Source of the DNA: Lineus longissimus
Taxonomy: Eukaryota; Nemertea; Pilidiophora; Heteronemertea; Lineidae
Length of the DNA: 64,000 nucleotides
Reading direction: 5' to 3'
Assembly: GCF_910592395.1 (NCBI RefSeq)
Contig: NC_088310.1
Coordinates: 20,467,501-20,531,500, forward strand
Shown piece by piece: positions 1 to 15,600 of this stretch. The position numbers and the translations under genes are program-made. A model generated the notes under the pieces. That model was not told the DNA's origin. It saw only the letters and a program-made list of their open reading frames with translations, and did no database searches. How positions within the stretch are numbered: the first letter of the stretch is position 1; each line of letters starts with the position of its first letter.

Positions 1-108
1 TTTGCAATTAAACTAAAGTGCAATTAAAATGTGTAATGTGTATTTTTTCACTATGTTTAAAAAGAACTCGTGGTAAATTGGTACAATTGAGAAAGACTAA
101 CATTAAAG

Positions 109-133
109 TGTATATATATATCTATATATCTCT
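109..133. repeat. TA-rich microsatellite
   Basis: An imperfect run of TA dinucleotides followed by CTATATATCTC. It is simple sequence with no coding potential. Confidence 0.7.
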
Positions 134-3100
134 ATTTTATCATGAAATTATCAGTTATTAAAATATTTTGTCTGCAATAATTATACCATTAACTTTAGTT
201 CTGAAAGGGAAATTGAGTTGGGAAGATATGATTAAAACATACTAATGGAGCTTAATTGTCCCCCCTCTGTTATACAATAGTTATCATTGTCAAAACCACC
301 TCATTTGGACACAAAGTTATTCTCATGGCTGTTTGAAAAAGCAAGTAACTGAGGTTTTTGTCCACTATTGTATCAAAAGAATAATAAGTATGTACGTTTA
401 AGTGTAATTATACAGATATCATGAATAGAAATATGAGTGAACAACTTCATAATTGTCAAGGCATATTGTCTATGTAGGTTGAAATGATACTCATACATAT
501 TGTCACAATTGAAAATCAATTTTTTTTTCGAACGGAATGACAAAGTTGAGGAAAGGCACACGCACATGCACAAATGACCGTATCGAAAGCAAAGCCATCA
601 TCACTATAGGCATTTGAAAGGTAAAGTGCCGGCGGACCAAACAATGGGAATAAAATTAACGTGTTACCCAATAAAAATATTGCCTAATCAATGTTACACT
701 TAATAATACATTGCTGACTTAAAATCAATTCATTAGGCTTTAGCAGATAGCATTACTTGATTTTACCGTACATTGAAACGTGTGATGCTCTACGAATGTA
801 CAACATGTATCAGGCTAAGTGCAGTTTCCAATACATATTTCAATGACTATCGAAAAAAAGGTTTTTTACGTTCTTTATACTGACATGTTTCTAACTTCAT
901 CAAGGAATATGCTTGTGGCATTATTTCATCATTAATCATTGATACTCGATGAAAACATGAGAGATTCTGTCTGATCAATCTCATTCCAGGAGCATAGCAT
1001 TCTCGCCGCCAGGCAGCCCTTTGCTCCTACCATACCCTCCTACTAAACAATATTGCAACTTGAAATAAAGGAGCAAACAAAAGACTAGGCAGGTAACTAG
1101 CCACTAGCCAGCTTAAGAATTATGTTAAAATATCGCTGCAGTAAGAAGGTCCAGCGTCTAAAATGTGGATTTATTTTCACGCTACACTGTCATAGTTGCT
1201 GGTACACTAAGGTACAGAATCTGAAAAGTGAGCTCTCAAAACTCCACTGATTTGTCGATTATTTTCATCTGGTACAAATTCATGAGATTTATCATAGCAG
1301 CTGATCGGAGTCATATCGGGCCGTTCAAAATACTATTTTTTGATAATCGTTCCTTGAGAGAATTGCTTTATCGATACCAAACGGACCGTATTTGTTATTC
1401 AGTACCCATCGTCAGCTACAACTCACGTCATAACCTCAGTATTTATGTCAATTAGCTATTGTTTCATTGCTGTGTCGGCACAATAAAGCCAAAGAGAGAA
1501 ACAGAAAGTCTAACGACAAAAAAAACGGATGTATCGAACCAATTTAGTTATCACACAGGTCATAAACAAGTGTCATAGGTCGCTCTTTATCTATACCCTG
1601 TTTTGAATTGATTTCGTTGGATACTAAATCTTTCGATTCTATTTTAATGTAGATTCAATTCATGTGGAAAATCCACTGACGAAATTCCAGGTGGCACAGC
1701 CTTAACTGGTGTCTTCTTTCGTAGTCCAATTTACCTCAATTACATCACAACTGTAGATTTCTGCACTTCCTAAAAGGGTGTGTGATCGGTCTACACTGAC
1801 CCGGCAAAGTTCCAACAGAAAATATTAATTCAATGTGGTTACTACCACAGTAAGCAATTTACTTAAATAAAATGCTAACATTTCTATCATATCATTGATG
1901 TCAATTTTGTGAAATACATGTATCACTATTAAGCTCTGCGTATCACCTATATTCTTATACATAGGTGAAAAAGAGTGTAAATAATTAAGCAGTTGTTACA
2001 TGTAGTAAAACAATGATTGATCGAAAATGCACAGAACGTAGATGATGAAACTATTTATAAAGGTAATTAAGTACACTATCAGTCTGGCTATAGATGGGTA
2101 TGAATCCCGTTTGTCCGATTCATTAGTGCAGTGATTTGAGTGTTATAGTGTCATGTACTTTTGCTGTTAGTGCTTTGCACAGGAGTTGTCCAGAAATCTG
2201 TTAACGAAATCTTGAACCAATGTGCAATATACACATAGAAGCCTTTCGCGTATCCGTTTTACTCGTTCAGTCAATATTTTTTCTTTTGCTAAGCAAGATA
2301 AAATACGCATTTTACAGATACACTCCTTATTCCTCTTTCTCCTGTAATGTTTGATTTTGCGTATATCGATCAGCCCTTGGGCGCTTCTCAAAGAAAATCT
2401 GCAAAAATCATCCAATCTAATAACCAGCGTCTCGACAAAGCTTTGTGGATTCTTTTTACCCTTTTGCCGATGTTATCAATTTCAAGGCGGCCAATCACAA
2501 TGCGTCACGGTGTTTGCTGCTGATCAAATTTCCGCCATCTTGGAAATATTGATAGGGAGCAGACGGCTTGTTTGAAAACTGATGACAATCTGATATGAGG
2601 AGAGAAAATTCCAACTTTGGTAAAAAGTGATCAGAGTATTAAATATTTGCTTCTATCTGTTACTTTAGCCTTTCAGTGGAAGTTTTTCTTTCTGGGTGAC
2701 GAATTTGCTGTGTTTAAACATTATAGACGCTGGTTGGACAAGGCCGGGGAGTATGTCATAAGCGGACAAGCGGATGCCACTGAATAGCCATTATATTGTG
2801 CCTTGCAAATTTTAGAAAATGCAAAAGCAAGCGCTTTTTAATGTCACTGTTCATGGGTATAGTAAGATGCGATCTTGCTAGTATGGCACTACTAGTACAG
2901 TAGATGAACTGCCGTTGCCTAGATTCCCGCGACAAATTGAGGAAAATCGAGCTTCGTCATCGAGTTCCGTTCATCTCGTCACATTAAGCACAAAGACTAA
3001 TTACCCAACCAGGTTTGGTACCCGATCGCTCTGTGTAAGCGATCCTCTATCTCGAACTCCGCGGGTCCCGAGGCAAACACAATAGACCACAGCCATCACC

Positions 3101-3484
3101 AGGCTAGGTTTACACTTCGCCTCTGCTCTCCCTCTCTCACGGAATCTCGCTTCAAAGATGGGATGCTTTACGATGTGTACCATCATATCGCAATGTTGGC
3201 CAACAAGGCCGTTTCAAGTATGGCTATTTTAACCCAAATAGTCCGGGGTGTCATCATCAAGGGGCCCTCTGGCGTGTTAATGGAACAGTGACCCGCATAA
3301 CTCTGCTTATTTGCGACAAGACGGTGTCCTTCATTACGTCCAGTCCCGTACCATAGATTATCAACATCATGGCGCCTTCAACCACTGATCATGAAGGCTC
3401 CATGAGCGTGCATGGGTCGTAAAATAAGATGACAATATTGTGAAACTTTTTTTCAACACGTCTCGGATGCAAACCAACCTGACG

Positions 3485-3540
3485 TGACCTTCAACCCTTT
3501 ACTTAGACCTTCAACCCTTCACTATGACCTTCACTGTTCT
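3485..3540 (+). repeat. Short tandem repeat, about 20-bp unit
   Basis: Two full units beginning GACCTTCAACCCTT and a third partial unit beginning GACCTTCAC follow one another with a period of about 20 bp. This looks like local slippage or minisatellite sequence in the desert. Confidence 0.6.
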
Positions 3541-6500
3541 GCTATACATGTACTTTTAAGTCCTACTCAATTATCAAAAGGAACCACGATACTAAACAAA
3601 CATATAGGGTAAAAAGTTTCAAATTACAAAAGGTAAATTTGCCATCGTCAGCAACGGTGAGAGAACACATCATCAATATTTCAAGATGTATTGAATCTTG
3701 ACAATGGATTGCTAAATGGATAATGAGACATAACAAATTGTCTATTATGTCACAATCTCATATCGTCAGATTGTCATAATGATACCAGCCAGTTTTCTAA
3801 TACCTATCCTGAATAATACCGCAACCAGACAATGGTGTTTATAGTACATCGTTGTCACTGGCATTCCTATACTTACCTTTTTGCCTTTGCTCATATTCTT
3901 TTTGAAATTGTGTTATTTCTATAGCATCGGGGTTTATAGCCTTTGAGCTATTTGGTTTTGCTTTAGTAAATAGCTCTGCACGTGAATATTTGATACGAAT
4001 GCCTTAGTTTTTTGTCCCCCACCATATTTGCAGAAAATGCACTTCGATATGCATGTATTGTATTACCATCATATATTGAGGTATGCCTACGTGTAAGCGT
4101 GCATGTAGATTTTAATTATACCCGCAATATATCGGAGCTCCCCGCAATGTTTAATTGCCACCGCGGCGGACAGTTTGCAAGGAGTTCGCTCTCGTGACAG
4201 TGCTCAGACTCTTTTTAAAAAATTGGAAATAATTGAAATAAATTTTAGGCGTCTTCATAAACAAATTTACAACGAAAGAACATTCAGCAACAAGAAACAA
4301 ACACCATATGATACAATTAACAAAATAAAGTCACCACAGCGGAAAATCGCTTTGGCTATCAACTCTACCGAAGCCTCACAAGTTGAAAGAAAGTCCCTCT
4401 CTCGTTTCCTTTTGTGTCATATCTCGGGCGTTATCGAGCCCAGCTCCTCGCTGCGAGATGAGCTCCAATGATCCCGCCCGGGGAAAGAAACGTTTCCTCG
4501 GATTAAGAATTGGAATTTAATCTTATGGTGTGTGTGGAAAGAACCGTAATATTGACGAATTGATATTCTTTGATATTCATCAGATTTATAATTTTCCTGG
4601 CAAATTATTGTCGGTTATTTTTTCGACCATATTTAAAGGATTCCATTCGAAGTCAACACCGGGTGTACGTGATGAAAAACTGACAAAGTGATATCCTTTG
4701 ACAGATATTTATATCATTTCAAAGTAAATCTGTTTGTTTTTGCAGTATGAGGATATCGAAGTTTTGTTTGAATGAAAAAAATTGGTTGTGTTAGGTTTCA
4801 GACTTACGCCTGGTAAAGAGAGGTGTGACTACTTTTTTCATAACTTCGCAATGATAAACCGTTTTAATTTCTAAACAGTTATTCATCCTCATCAAAACAC
4901 CTTTTCGTCAATGATTGCTTGAGGCAAACATATTGATATTGTAGAGAATTTTTGTACAGGGAATATCTCGAGTAGTTGTCTCCACGAGCACAGCCCCGTG
5001 CAGAGTTGGTGGGGCGAGGAAATCAAAGAAATAAACCCTCATACCGGCACTATTTAAGACGAGGATGCAGCCCAAGTTTGGGGTGTCTTCCTTCTGTATG
5101 ATCACTAAGTTAATCAAACCATCAGTAGACAAAGACACGATGATGATGACTAGTATGCTTAGCAACAAAACCGATCGAGTTTATCTTTAACTGAAATTTG
5201 TGCGATCATTATAAACATGACAATGTCACGATTCTGTCTAGACTTATCAGGGTAGCAATATTTTACGGGGTACATAAATTGTCTTTATAGCTCACGTCGC
5301 TGAAGGTTGCGGTGCGGGAACAACAACAGCGGTAAATTTAGTTAGCATAAAATCACGATTTTCCTGTTTGAGAAATATTCCCTCAAATATTTGAGATATG
5401 CTCAGTCACTGGTTTCTCAACTGCGTTCGGTACTACATGTATTCCCACATAAATTTCAGTTTGAAAATTTGTGTGTTAGAACTTGTACTCTCATTTGCTG
5501 GTTTGAGGCTCTCTTGTTATCTTCGAATTGCTTTTGCCAGTGCTTCATTGACAGGCGAAACAGATTGCCATAGATAAGCTTCAAATATGGCTTTCACCGG
5601 TCTCGCTCAATGAAAGCAACCCTCATGTTAATCCGACCGACAAATATAAATTAGTTTCATATCAAACTACAACATTTCGCCCATCATGACCTCTTGCCTT
5701 TCTGAAGCCAATCAGTGACACCACTGACTATTACATTATTAATGCGGGTCCGAGAGTTGTGCTTTTAATAAGTAAATCTTGTTTTTATGAGGTTTGTGAC
5801 AAGGTGAGTCTATTCATGGCGCGTGCTCTAGCTCTAGTACGGTTTAAATGAAGGCTTCCGTCACGTCAATGAAAGGGAATCACTGCATTTAGTCTGCCCT
5901 GGCTTATGACTCGCACACCTTGCTGCCATAGTGATATCCCTTAACGTGGCTTTGGACCATTTCTTGCAGGAAAATAAATCATTGAACATGTATTCAACTG
6001 AAAGATGAGGATTCATGAAATTGTCAAGGGCATCATCAAACTAGGTCACCAACTTGTCTTTGAAAATAACTTACTGTTGAAACTGAAAAAACTGAAAATC
6101 TCTGGAGAATGCGGGTGCCAAACGAGCAGTGGTTAATGGTTTATGGAGACTTGATTTTCTGTCGAGATTAATCCAGCGTGATTTTCGAACACGCGATCCT
6201 ATCATAAATAACAACAAAATGAAGACAGAAAAAAGAAAAATGTTGACGCCAACCAGGTCAATGTACATTATGAATAGGGACTAACATTAGCCGTAGCCTT
6301 TATAGATGGACCAGGCCGACCGTTTGCGTGCGGGGTGATATTGGTTGTAACGTCTACGGATAGATGCGGCCAATATATACATCCTGATGAAATGAGTCAA
6401 CCTGTTGATAGATCTTGATCATAAACCGCCCCTAGAATTTATGACAATTTCGAGACTGGATATCTCGCCAGCGATCCTAATTGGTCACCGTCAGGTGTAT

Positions 6501-9439
6501 CATACACCTGCCATAAGTGCCGCGAGTGCACAGCCGGATTTCTTGGTATCTCAATTCTAATCGACACTGAAAATACATTTTCAGATTTACCAGCATTATA
6601 TGTGCTGTGGTGACTTGAATTTCATGGTCAAATGCGGGCCACACTTCACCCCAATTCAATCGAACAATGAATCACTTTTTTCACTCAACAGATTTTCGTG
6701 ATGTTATCTTCATGGTTGCGGTTTTTCTCGACACGTGTTGTTGACTCAGTGGCACCATTACCCCTATAAGCACTGGTAGATTTTCCACGAAACAGATATC
6801 ATGAAATGATATTAAAAGAAAATTAGCCCCCATGGTTTAAAGCACCTGCAGTATTTGAAATATCAACTGTCAAATTTAGTTTATAGCGATATTAGATGAT
6901 GGATAACGGTGATAAGAGGTGTCGGTCTCTTGGATAACTTCCTTGTTGAGGTCATCAACAATCTTTTGTCAAGTGGTCCGACCCGCCCTGGCAGCTGATT
7001 TTAGATTTTCATGAATAACTATTTGATCTGTTTGAAATATCGAGAGGCAGAGTGTATTGAAAACAACTGGTGCCAGGATGAGAGTACCCTGGCCAGTGCT
7101 AGAAAATGCGATGGCGTCTTCATTTAAATTGACAATACAGAGATAGACACAGCCTAACAAATATAAACAGACTTTCACTATGTTTTCTGAGACACCATGT
7201 ACATACCTCATGACGTTCTCGTGACGATGAATGAATCAAATAACTTGTGTCTATAATGACATCTTTCATAAACGACTGTGATTATATGACGCCAAAAATA
7301 ACATGAATCCATAAAAATGCATAAAATATATCAAAACACCAAATCCATGTGCTCATTACTGATGGGCAGCACACCCTTTAAAAAACCGGCTTATGAATGC
7401 ATCACCATAGAAAACAAACTGTTTTATTTATAGTTTGTAATCTTTTGTTTCAGAACAATGGACCATATCACCGTATAATATATACTGCCAAATTATTACT
7501 TGATGATGGTATTTAGTGAGAGTTAGAAAAATACAACACGGTTGTAAATTGCAGTGATTTCGGCCAAATCTGTTCCATCAAATAAAGGAGGGAAGGACAA
7601 TTATTTGCAAATTACTAAACGTATGTATTTAGTACATTGACACGAGTTACTATTTATCTATGGCAATCAAAAAGTGACAGAATCACCGACCTATATTTCT
7701 CTTGTCGGACTTTTCCAAATTACCGTCATGATATGCCTTTCAGAGAGTTTAGTAAACAACACACAACACCCAAGTTTTTCCCAATTTGCTATAAAGTGTT
7801 CGATCCTATCGATGTCGATTGCTAAATATTATTGAAGTGATTCTCTTTAAAACGATGATATTTAACGACAGGTGGTTTCCTTAAGACCGTCTTTCAGCCC
7901 ATTTCGGCTGACCTCCTATATATCCGCCGAAGAATTGGTATGATAGTTACATCATCAACGGAGGGGGTCAGGTCCGAGATATGACGGACCACGTTCAAAG
8001 AAAGGTTTCTTTTTTATTTTAGGAGGGGTCGTTGTTCTGAAGAAAGGTCATCTTTAACTACATGTAAATTGCCGGGCGGGTAGTCATTAAAAATGTCCCA
8101 AGTCCATGATTTACTTCCACAACAAAAATGATGATAAACAGCTTATTAGACTGAGCTATTACCGTAAGCGAACATGACAAATTGGTGATGTCGGATAGTT
8201 TTTAATTTCAACCACTTGGGTCAACTTTTATTGGAAAATCGAACGCAAAAGAGTCCAAATTACCACAGGTTTTAGTGGCCGGATGAAAACAATTTTCACG
8301 GGCATAGGCCCATTGTTTACATGACCTCTAACTTGTTGTTGCCCTAGACATGGTATCCTAATTGGCCCAAACAACAATAGACTGCATAAACGCTCAGAAT
8401 TGGAAATAAGCCCGAACGACCGCCATGCAATGAGCAGTTTGATCTTAAACGTGATTATCAAGCATGTCAGGGAGTAAACAGTCGGTGCTGGACGTAAGAC
8501 ATTCTAACTGTAGCCACCATCGTCCAATCAACCCGGTCGAATCCTATTTCGCTGACACTGACATCACCACTGACCAATTGCAAGGGTTTACGGGTATTTT
8601 TTCATCAGTCCGTTTCCTGTCAGATATCATGGCCTTATCGCCGATGCTCAAGTACATGTAAGAAGAAGACTAAAATGGATAAAAAGGCAGAACTCAGCTC
8701 GCCTGTAGATTGGACCGTACACTTTTTATAGGGGGACGTGGCAATTCCGACTGCTACACCGAAATCAAACGAGGGTCACATTGGCAAAACCAGTTTGCCA
8801 TAAAGTCAAATTGGCAGGCTGGCAATGAACACTTCTAGTCCCCTTAAATGTATCAGAAAGGTTGCAAAATCGCCGACAAAACGACCAACATCACGCCACA
8901 GCGACAAACCGTGCAAAGTCAAAGCCTCACGTTAATGATACTTCTTGACCCCGAGGCACTGAAACCAAGATGGCCGCTTAATTATGTCACATGACACCAA
9001 TAGGAAGATGGTGATCTTTACCGAGTATGGATTTATTGATCTATTATCAAAAATGAGTATTTGTTTACCCGTTAACTAACCACCATGTTTATAAACAAGT
9101 TAGTAAGAAGATGCGAATTAATTCTCAGCGGGATCTGATTGACCGCAGCCGGTAATGATCGTGATTTGATCTGCGTCCGCGTCTGATGAGCGCTGAGCTG
9201 TGAAAGAGGTCGTAGGGCCGTCTCATCATGGGAACAGAATGCAATAAGCAAACGATATTGTCAAGACTGAGTTGCCTTACAAAAATTCTGTCAGAGTAAG
9301 GGATTAGGGATGCACAATCAAACCCTTTTTTAGATCTTTGAATGAAAGCTATCAAAGACGAAGCTGTACTGTTCACTTCTGAGAAATAGTGGTAAGTAAC
9401 AGAAATTTATGAAGTGGGAAGCTATTGTAGAAGTCGCCC

Positions 9440-9650
9440 AATCATATGGAAAGCGCGGTTGCGCAGTGGAATTGCGCCGGAAATGTGATAGGGAGGTCGT
9501 GGATTCGAAGTTCGGCCAGTGCCACTGGGTACTTCACCAACAGGCCTGAAATAACCATGTGTAGCCCAGTGTGTGCAGTATCTGGATTAGGTTATGGAAT
9601 GAATGTGCTTTGGGACAGTACAGTTGTACAGTATAACGCTTAAGAATTTA
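9440..9650 (+). mobile_element. tRNA-derived SINE, decayed copy
   Basis: A Pol III type 2 promoter layout is visible: an A-box-like GGTTGCGCAGTGG at 9457-9469 and, about 30 bp on, a B-box-like GGATTCGAAGT at 9501-9511, the spacing expected of a tRNA head. About 140 bp of unrelated body follows. No clear target-site duplication or tail was found, so the right end is approximate. The head does not fold into a good tRNA and is not called a tRNA gene. The SINE family is not identified. Confidence 0.5.
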
Positions 9651-12600
9651 TGCATTTCATTTACCGTATTCGCGGTGATGAAGCGCTGCAGTATATCAGT
9701 GTTCTTTCGTGTATGTTTTCATAACATGTCGTTCCCCGCTTCTTTTCAATGTTTCTAGTTTGCTTTCTTTGATGTAAATACTTTTAAAAACAAGGTTGAG
9801 TGACGCCATTAAGCCTTTAGACAGATTCAAGTCATGGTAAAATCATCGGAAAAGTTCTACTAACATTGTTTTTCTTCCACTCAACTGGGCGAACAGTCTG
9901 CAAACCAAGCACTTGAACAATAAACCAAGGAGGTCATAAGAATTGCCCACAGCCTCACCAATTATACCTTCGTTTGTTCGCCGCGTTTCTCAAGTACCGT
10001 AGCTATTGAGGGCACGTCGCTTTCAAGTCTCCAGCCGCGGATTACTGCTTCTGTCGCCTTACCCCGCTCAAGGGAGACCGTTCAGCCGACCATGATGGAA
10101 AGCCCTCGGCCCTCCGCAGATTTCTACTCGTTATTTTCTTCCACCGATTAAGTACCGCTTGCGACTCTAGATACTCACTTGAGCACGAATAGCGCGGAAT
10201 ATTGTGTCTTTATCAAGAAATAATTACAAAATAAACCGTGCTCGCAAAGTTGAATGTATGGCCACATGAAACTGACTAATGAATCATCGAGACCAACTCT
10301 GCACCCGAGCTCGGCGCTAATACGGCCCCTCTTCGCCTCCCAAACCCCATTCAGTATTAATCACTCAATTACTGTCTTAACTCTCAATACCTCGACATGG
10401 ATAGCTGAATAACGTCTATTAATTTGTCCTCGCCAACAATGCGAGGCTTTGTTTGCAGATTTGTATAAAATATTTGAGAAATTTGCCCATTATCTCGTTA
10501 GCTCGGAGTAAGATGGGTCGCACAATGAGAATGGTGATATCTGAGAGGCTCTAACGTGGTACGGCTTTTCATCAACGCTTGATAAGTCATTGAGTGTTGC
10601 AGCCAGTAAGAAGCGCCATTCTCCTCACGATCACAAGATCTTGGCTATCAATTTCTGTCAATATTTTACAATACTTGCCTCAGCGGGACCACGACCGATC
10701 AGAAAGCCACGGTATGTCATCGATTGTTGTCAACACAATGGCAAAGGCCTATAGAGTTCGCTTGGATTGATTCAGCAGGTATATCAAAACACTAAACGTC
10801 TGCTAATGATGTCATGTAGAAATATTACACTTATCTTCAGCAATGATTCTATTGGATTTTCTTTACATGTATACCTGTCGCTTTGCCATTGCTTAAGAAA
10901 TATCAAAATTTCTTTTTTATACCTCATTATCTTGGATGTGCAAAAGGGGTCCATGGCAGCCATCTTGAATGGCCGCCATATTGAATGTGCAAAAGGGGGT
11001 ACCTCTACTGACGTGATTGGCGAATCCGATACTCTTATTCCGAGGTCAACAGAGGCCATAAGTGCACTTTGTTGGTATCGCCTCAATAGAGGGTCGAGTG
11101 TCAGATAAACTCATGATTACGCTATGAAGCAACAGAACATGTTGAAAATCACAATGTCGGTTCTCACATCAAAAGATTGTCAGTTAAACTTAATTGACTA
11201 TTAAACCAAACTGACAATATTTCCTCCCAAACCATCAATCGGGATTAGATCGCTTGACAACGGTCACAAGAGGAACAAGCAAAGCAGCTGTTCGAAGGGT
11301 ATCACTGCCACCTTCTATCACCGCGCAACAATACCCTGTGAGATTCCGCAACCTCACCCGAGAGCGCCACGCGCGGTGCCCTCTCAAAGACATATGCTTT
11401 TTGTACTTGCGGATAATATGTTTGTAATTTACGTAATTAAGCAGTATGAATGGGATGCGATTGATGGCATGAGTCCATGTTGATTGCCAATTTAACAGAC
11501 AACCGACTTGGCTTGGTGGCCCTTTGATGACCTGTACCAACGTCAAGTCAAATCTTTCGAGGTTATTTGAATTTATCATTTATATTTATTGTGCCCGATT
11601 GATGAAATTGTGTTGGCACGCATTTTCTCTATATGTAGCCTTCATGTATGTGCATAAAATCTAGTGATCAAATGCGCTTATTTCTAACTGTTTGGTCCTG
11701 TCAAAGTGTTGGCAATACAACTACCTTTGCATTTTTCCACTCCCACAGTACCTATACCACACGCCCGTCAATTCTTCACAAAAATACACTATCGTGCCAA
11801 ATTCCCTAAAACAGCAATGGCAGAATCTTCCATAACAGCAAGATAAAGAATGAAAATAAAAATAACATCGTGTTGTACTGGATTATGCAGTGTATGTAAT
11901 ATTAAATGTCAGTGACTAGCAAACGTTTAAATATTTGTCTAAAGATGATCTGCTGCGACACGTCGTCAAAGCTGGACCAACACATCCAGTCCATCAAATC
12001 TCAGTACAGCATTATGGTCAATTCTATTTGTTTACTAAAACACTTGATTGTTATGGGCATAGAAACACTTCACAACTATCATTTCATCCACACATCTCCT
12101 GAAGCAACGTTCAACAATAATTATACAACATTTCCATGGCAATGATTCCAACTTGAAACATTCAAACCCGGGGGAACAAAATTCCCATAATAAGGATTCG
12201 AATTTCTGTCAAACGACAAAGAAAAAGTCAATGAAACTGAACGTTATTTGAGATATTTGATAACATTTTATGAGTTCATTTACATTCTTATTTCTTTTTA
12301 AAATCGAAAATTCTGTCACCTTTGCCATTTTGGCATCCGACGCGTATGTGCGGATGACAGGTTCGCAGTCAACGAAAATGGCGACCGTTCGTGGACACTC
12401 GCTTTCGGCTCGTTGCCTAAGAATAACAGGATTTTCAGAGGGTCAGGTTTAATTTGATTGTTTTTGTCCTTGAAATGTGTCTGTTTTTAAATCGTTTTTC
12501 TACTCGCCTTCGTAAAGACAAGCGATCGGAGAGATAAGGGCGGGGTTTAGTTTCCTAATGTGGAACCTTTTCCTTCAGGGTCGAGTGGCTAAAACAAGAA

Positions 12601-15600
12601 GCTCTCACGGCAACGGGTGTGCAATTTCACTCAAAGAATCGGCAACAAATAATAACCTGGGGAAATTTGTGTGCTTTCTTTAATAAAACGGATTTACCGA
12701 ATTTTGTAAAAACTAAATACCCATTGAGATATCTTATTGAAAGCTCACGTCCGTCTTATAGCCTGTACATTGTCATTTTGACACGGACTGACTCTAGAAG
12801 TTTCTGGCTTCGGGCTGAATCCTCTCTCTGTGTCTGACTGGCTCCAACCAAATTTGTCACAGGACAGAGCAGGCAGGCATGCAACGGCTATCGGATGACA
12901 TTTAAATCTTAATTAATGGGTTATCCGGTATTGATAGATCCCCAACCGTACGCTAGAATATGCCCAGGGCCACTGGCGGGCAATGCGGGCGCACTGATCC
13001 CGTTGTCCGTATCGCTGACGTTGATGAGCTGGGTGGTGAATCGGACCAAGGAACAAAATGAAAACATAGTATTACAAATAAAAACTCCATACTATTAAAT
13101 CATAATGGATCCATTATGGGTTGTCAGCGAGACCTTGCTGGTACTGCAGCATGCACCGAGTGGTGGAAAGTGTTGGGTCTCTGTGGGTCCGCGTTGAGTT
13201 TGACACAACACATATAATACTCAAAATGAAACCCTGAAAAGATGCATCTCATGTACATGCATACATGATGCTCCAATTAGCCATGTTTTGATTAGCTATG
13301 CTTTTCGCTTTTTTCAAAATATGGTTCTGTTGTTGAATGCTGGACTACCAAGGTGAATAACAGACCAACCCAATAGCACGTGCCATTTCTCGACAGTATA
13401 ACCTACTCATAAATTGCCTTCACTTTCACCAGCAATTTGAAGGGAGGAAAGAATCACGTAGGTTTGCCCGAGGTGGTTGATGACGTCACAATATGCAACC
13501 GGAGTATCACTCGCACCCTCCATTGTTTTTATCTTCTGCTGCGTTCTAAGAAATTGTATTTTCCGGCGGTAAAAACGCAACGGAGGAGAGGAAACGTGAC
13601 ACCGTGTAGTTATCTAAATGTGAAGAAAAGGGAAATTGTTTTGTGTTGAATACCAGGATGGGATACATTGGGGACTGATATTGTAAACTGCTTATTATTC
13701 TACAGTAAGGTGAGCGTATAATTATCACTGAACTTCCTTCATTATTATCTAAAGATTCTTACATTGTTGGTCCCTTTATTGACATTGTTTGTGCCACTAT
13801 TTGGTACAATATGATTCTGTTTATTACCAGGTTACTATGGCTGGAACGTAAGGTTTGACGCAGCCGCCCGGTAGGGGGTGTAGGACACAATGGCGGAGCG
13901 TCCCCGTGACCAATCAGTGATGATACCGTGTAATAGCTGGCGATATCCCCGGCTGCTGATGTCGCATGCTGTAACCGTGCGTTCGGCAACCTAAACCTAA
14001 ACGATGATACCGCTATCCCGTATAATTGGCCAAAATTCCGGCGCCGTACTAGATTACAACAAACCACCTCATTATCAAACAAGTTTAGCACCATGACTTT
14101 GTCTAAGTAAATAACAACTTGATAATTCTCACGATCCCCTATTTAAACTACAAATGATGCCTCATCTTTTTCACAATATCTCTTTGATAACCTCTGAATA
14201 GACTGACCGTAATTAAATTTAATTAACGCACAATAGAAAACGCCCCGAACTGGTCATCATCGAAATATGATACTTTCAACTCAAACATTTGGAAATTATT
14301 CATCACTTGGGGTCTAACCGAAAATATCATAATTACTATAAACTCATGATTGGTGTGCTATACCACTGAGGTTTACCCACTTTGCCCCGGGTCTGGACAT
14401 TTCGGACTTAAATTTCTCTGATGGTCCTAAAACCTTGTATTTACCATGTAATTTAAGCCATTATCGTGAAATAGAATCTTGGAGCAATATCTTGGCTGTG
14501 GTTACCATAGAACACTGAGCATTGTGGTATTTAGACCAAATCACTAATTTGGTGAAATCAAACTATGAGTGTCCTGTATAACAAGCGTTAGGATATTAGA
14601 CGAAGTCTGTAATTATGTAATGCGTATTGAATTTGATGGCGTTAGCCATATTATTGTAACTTCAAATCCTGTTATAGTACCTTGATTTGATACGTGCATG
14701 GTTTCAGGGCGTATACTCTTTAACAATTTAAAGTTCCATCCAATATTATTATGCAAAAGAATGCCTGTGCGAACAGTCTTAATCATAGCACGGACTTGTT
14801 CTGTGGTCATAAAAAGTGTCGCAGTACGCATGTTCTGGGTGTTTGGTGCTGAGCTGTTTACTCAAAGTTTGCCCTTACCCTGGGATGGCATCTCGAGTCC
14901 TGATCCTTGGAGCGTATCCGAGTACCCAGTGTTACACAATGGCTCAGGACCTCACCAAGCGGGAGGCAGCATGGTTCCTCCCATCACTTCAGTCTCCTGA
15001 TGGGTTGTGCTTCAATCCCCCAGTTGTCTATTCACACCACGAAAATTGATTACAAGAAATGATGAGTTCGTTGATTCAAGCAGTTCGCGAAGACAAGGCG
15101 TTGTCAGCGCTATAGAAAATGCCCGCGCAACTCATCACGAAGGAGGGTCCTTTAAACCAGAAATAACGATTGGGACCCTTTATTATGTGATTTGATAGAT
15201 TTAGGGATGGTGGGGTATAGAGTTTTGCTTATTAAATGCATCCGTCAACAAGAAAAGGGTTGCATGCGGGTTGAGGTGAAGTGAGATCCTTTTGATCAAT
15301 TATCACGAAGACTTTCGCGAAAAGGGTTCAAGTATCCATCGTTCTTGATGTCTTAATACTCAAGACAATAGATAATGTCGTAATCGGAAGAAGGGAAAGG
15401 ATACTAAGTATCATGTTCGTAGCTTGCTGCGCGGCAGGAAATTGCATAAGAAGCTTTTTGTCACGTATATGCGGCAATTATTGAATTATTATTACACTTG
15501 TCCCTGGTTCTTTCTCTAAGGACCAGCGAGAGAAAGATTCTAACGTATCACGTCATGACAAATTATTGAATTTTCGGTATTTGGCGTGTGATCTGTACTT

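Larger units (their letters stand above)
1..9439. other. Gene-free AT-rich desert, left part
   Basis: I see no supported gene here. Open frames are short, mostly lack an ATG, carry no recognisable domain and have no paired splice signals. Contents worth noting are a TA-rich microsatellite at about 109-133, a short tandem repeat at 3485-3540 (listed separately) and a palindromic octamer-like word ATTTGCAAAT near 7608. Some frames are hydrophobic (minus strand 4908-5168 and 6969-7211), but I could not link them to a family. The stretch could hold enhancers of the distant FoxG gene; that is inference from position only. Confidence 0.6.

Noticed and set aside
4908-7211. Hydrophobic minus-strand frames (4908-5168, 6969-7211) that could be membrane-protein exons
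   Set aside because: No family match, no consistent splice sites and no neighbouring coding pieces.
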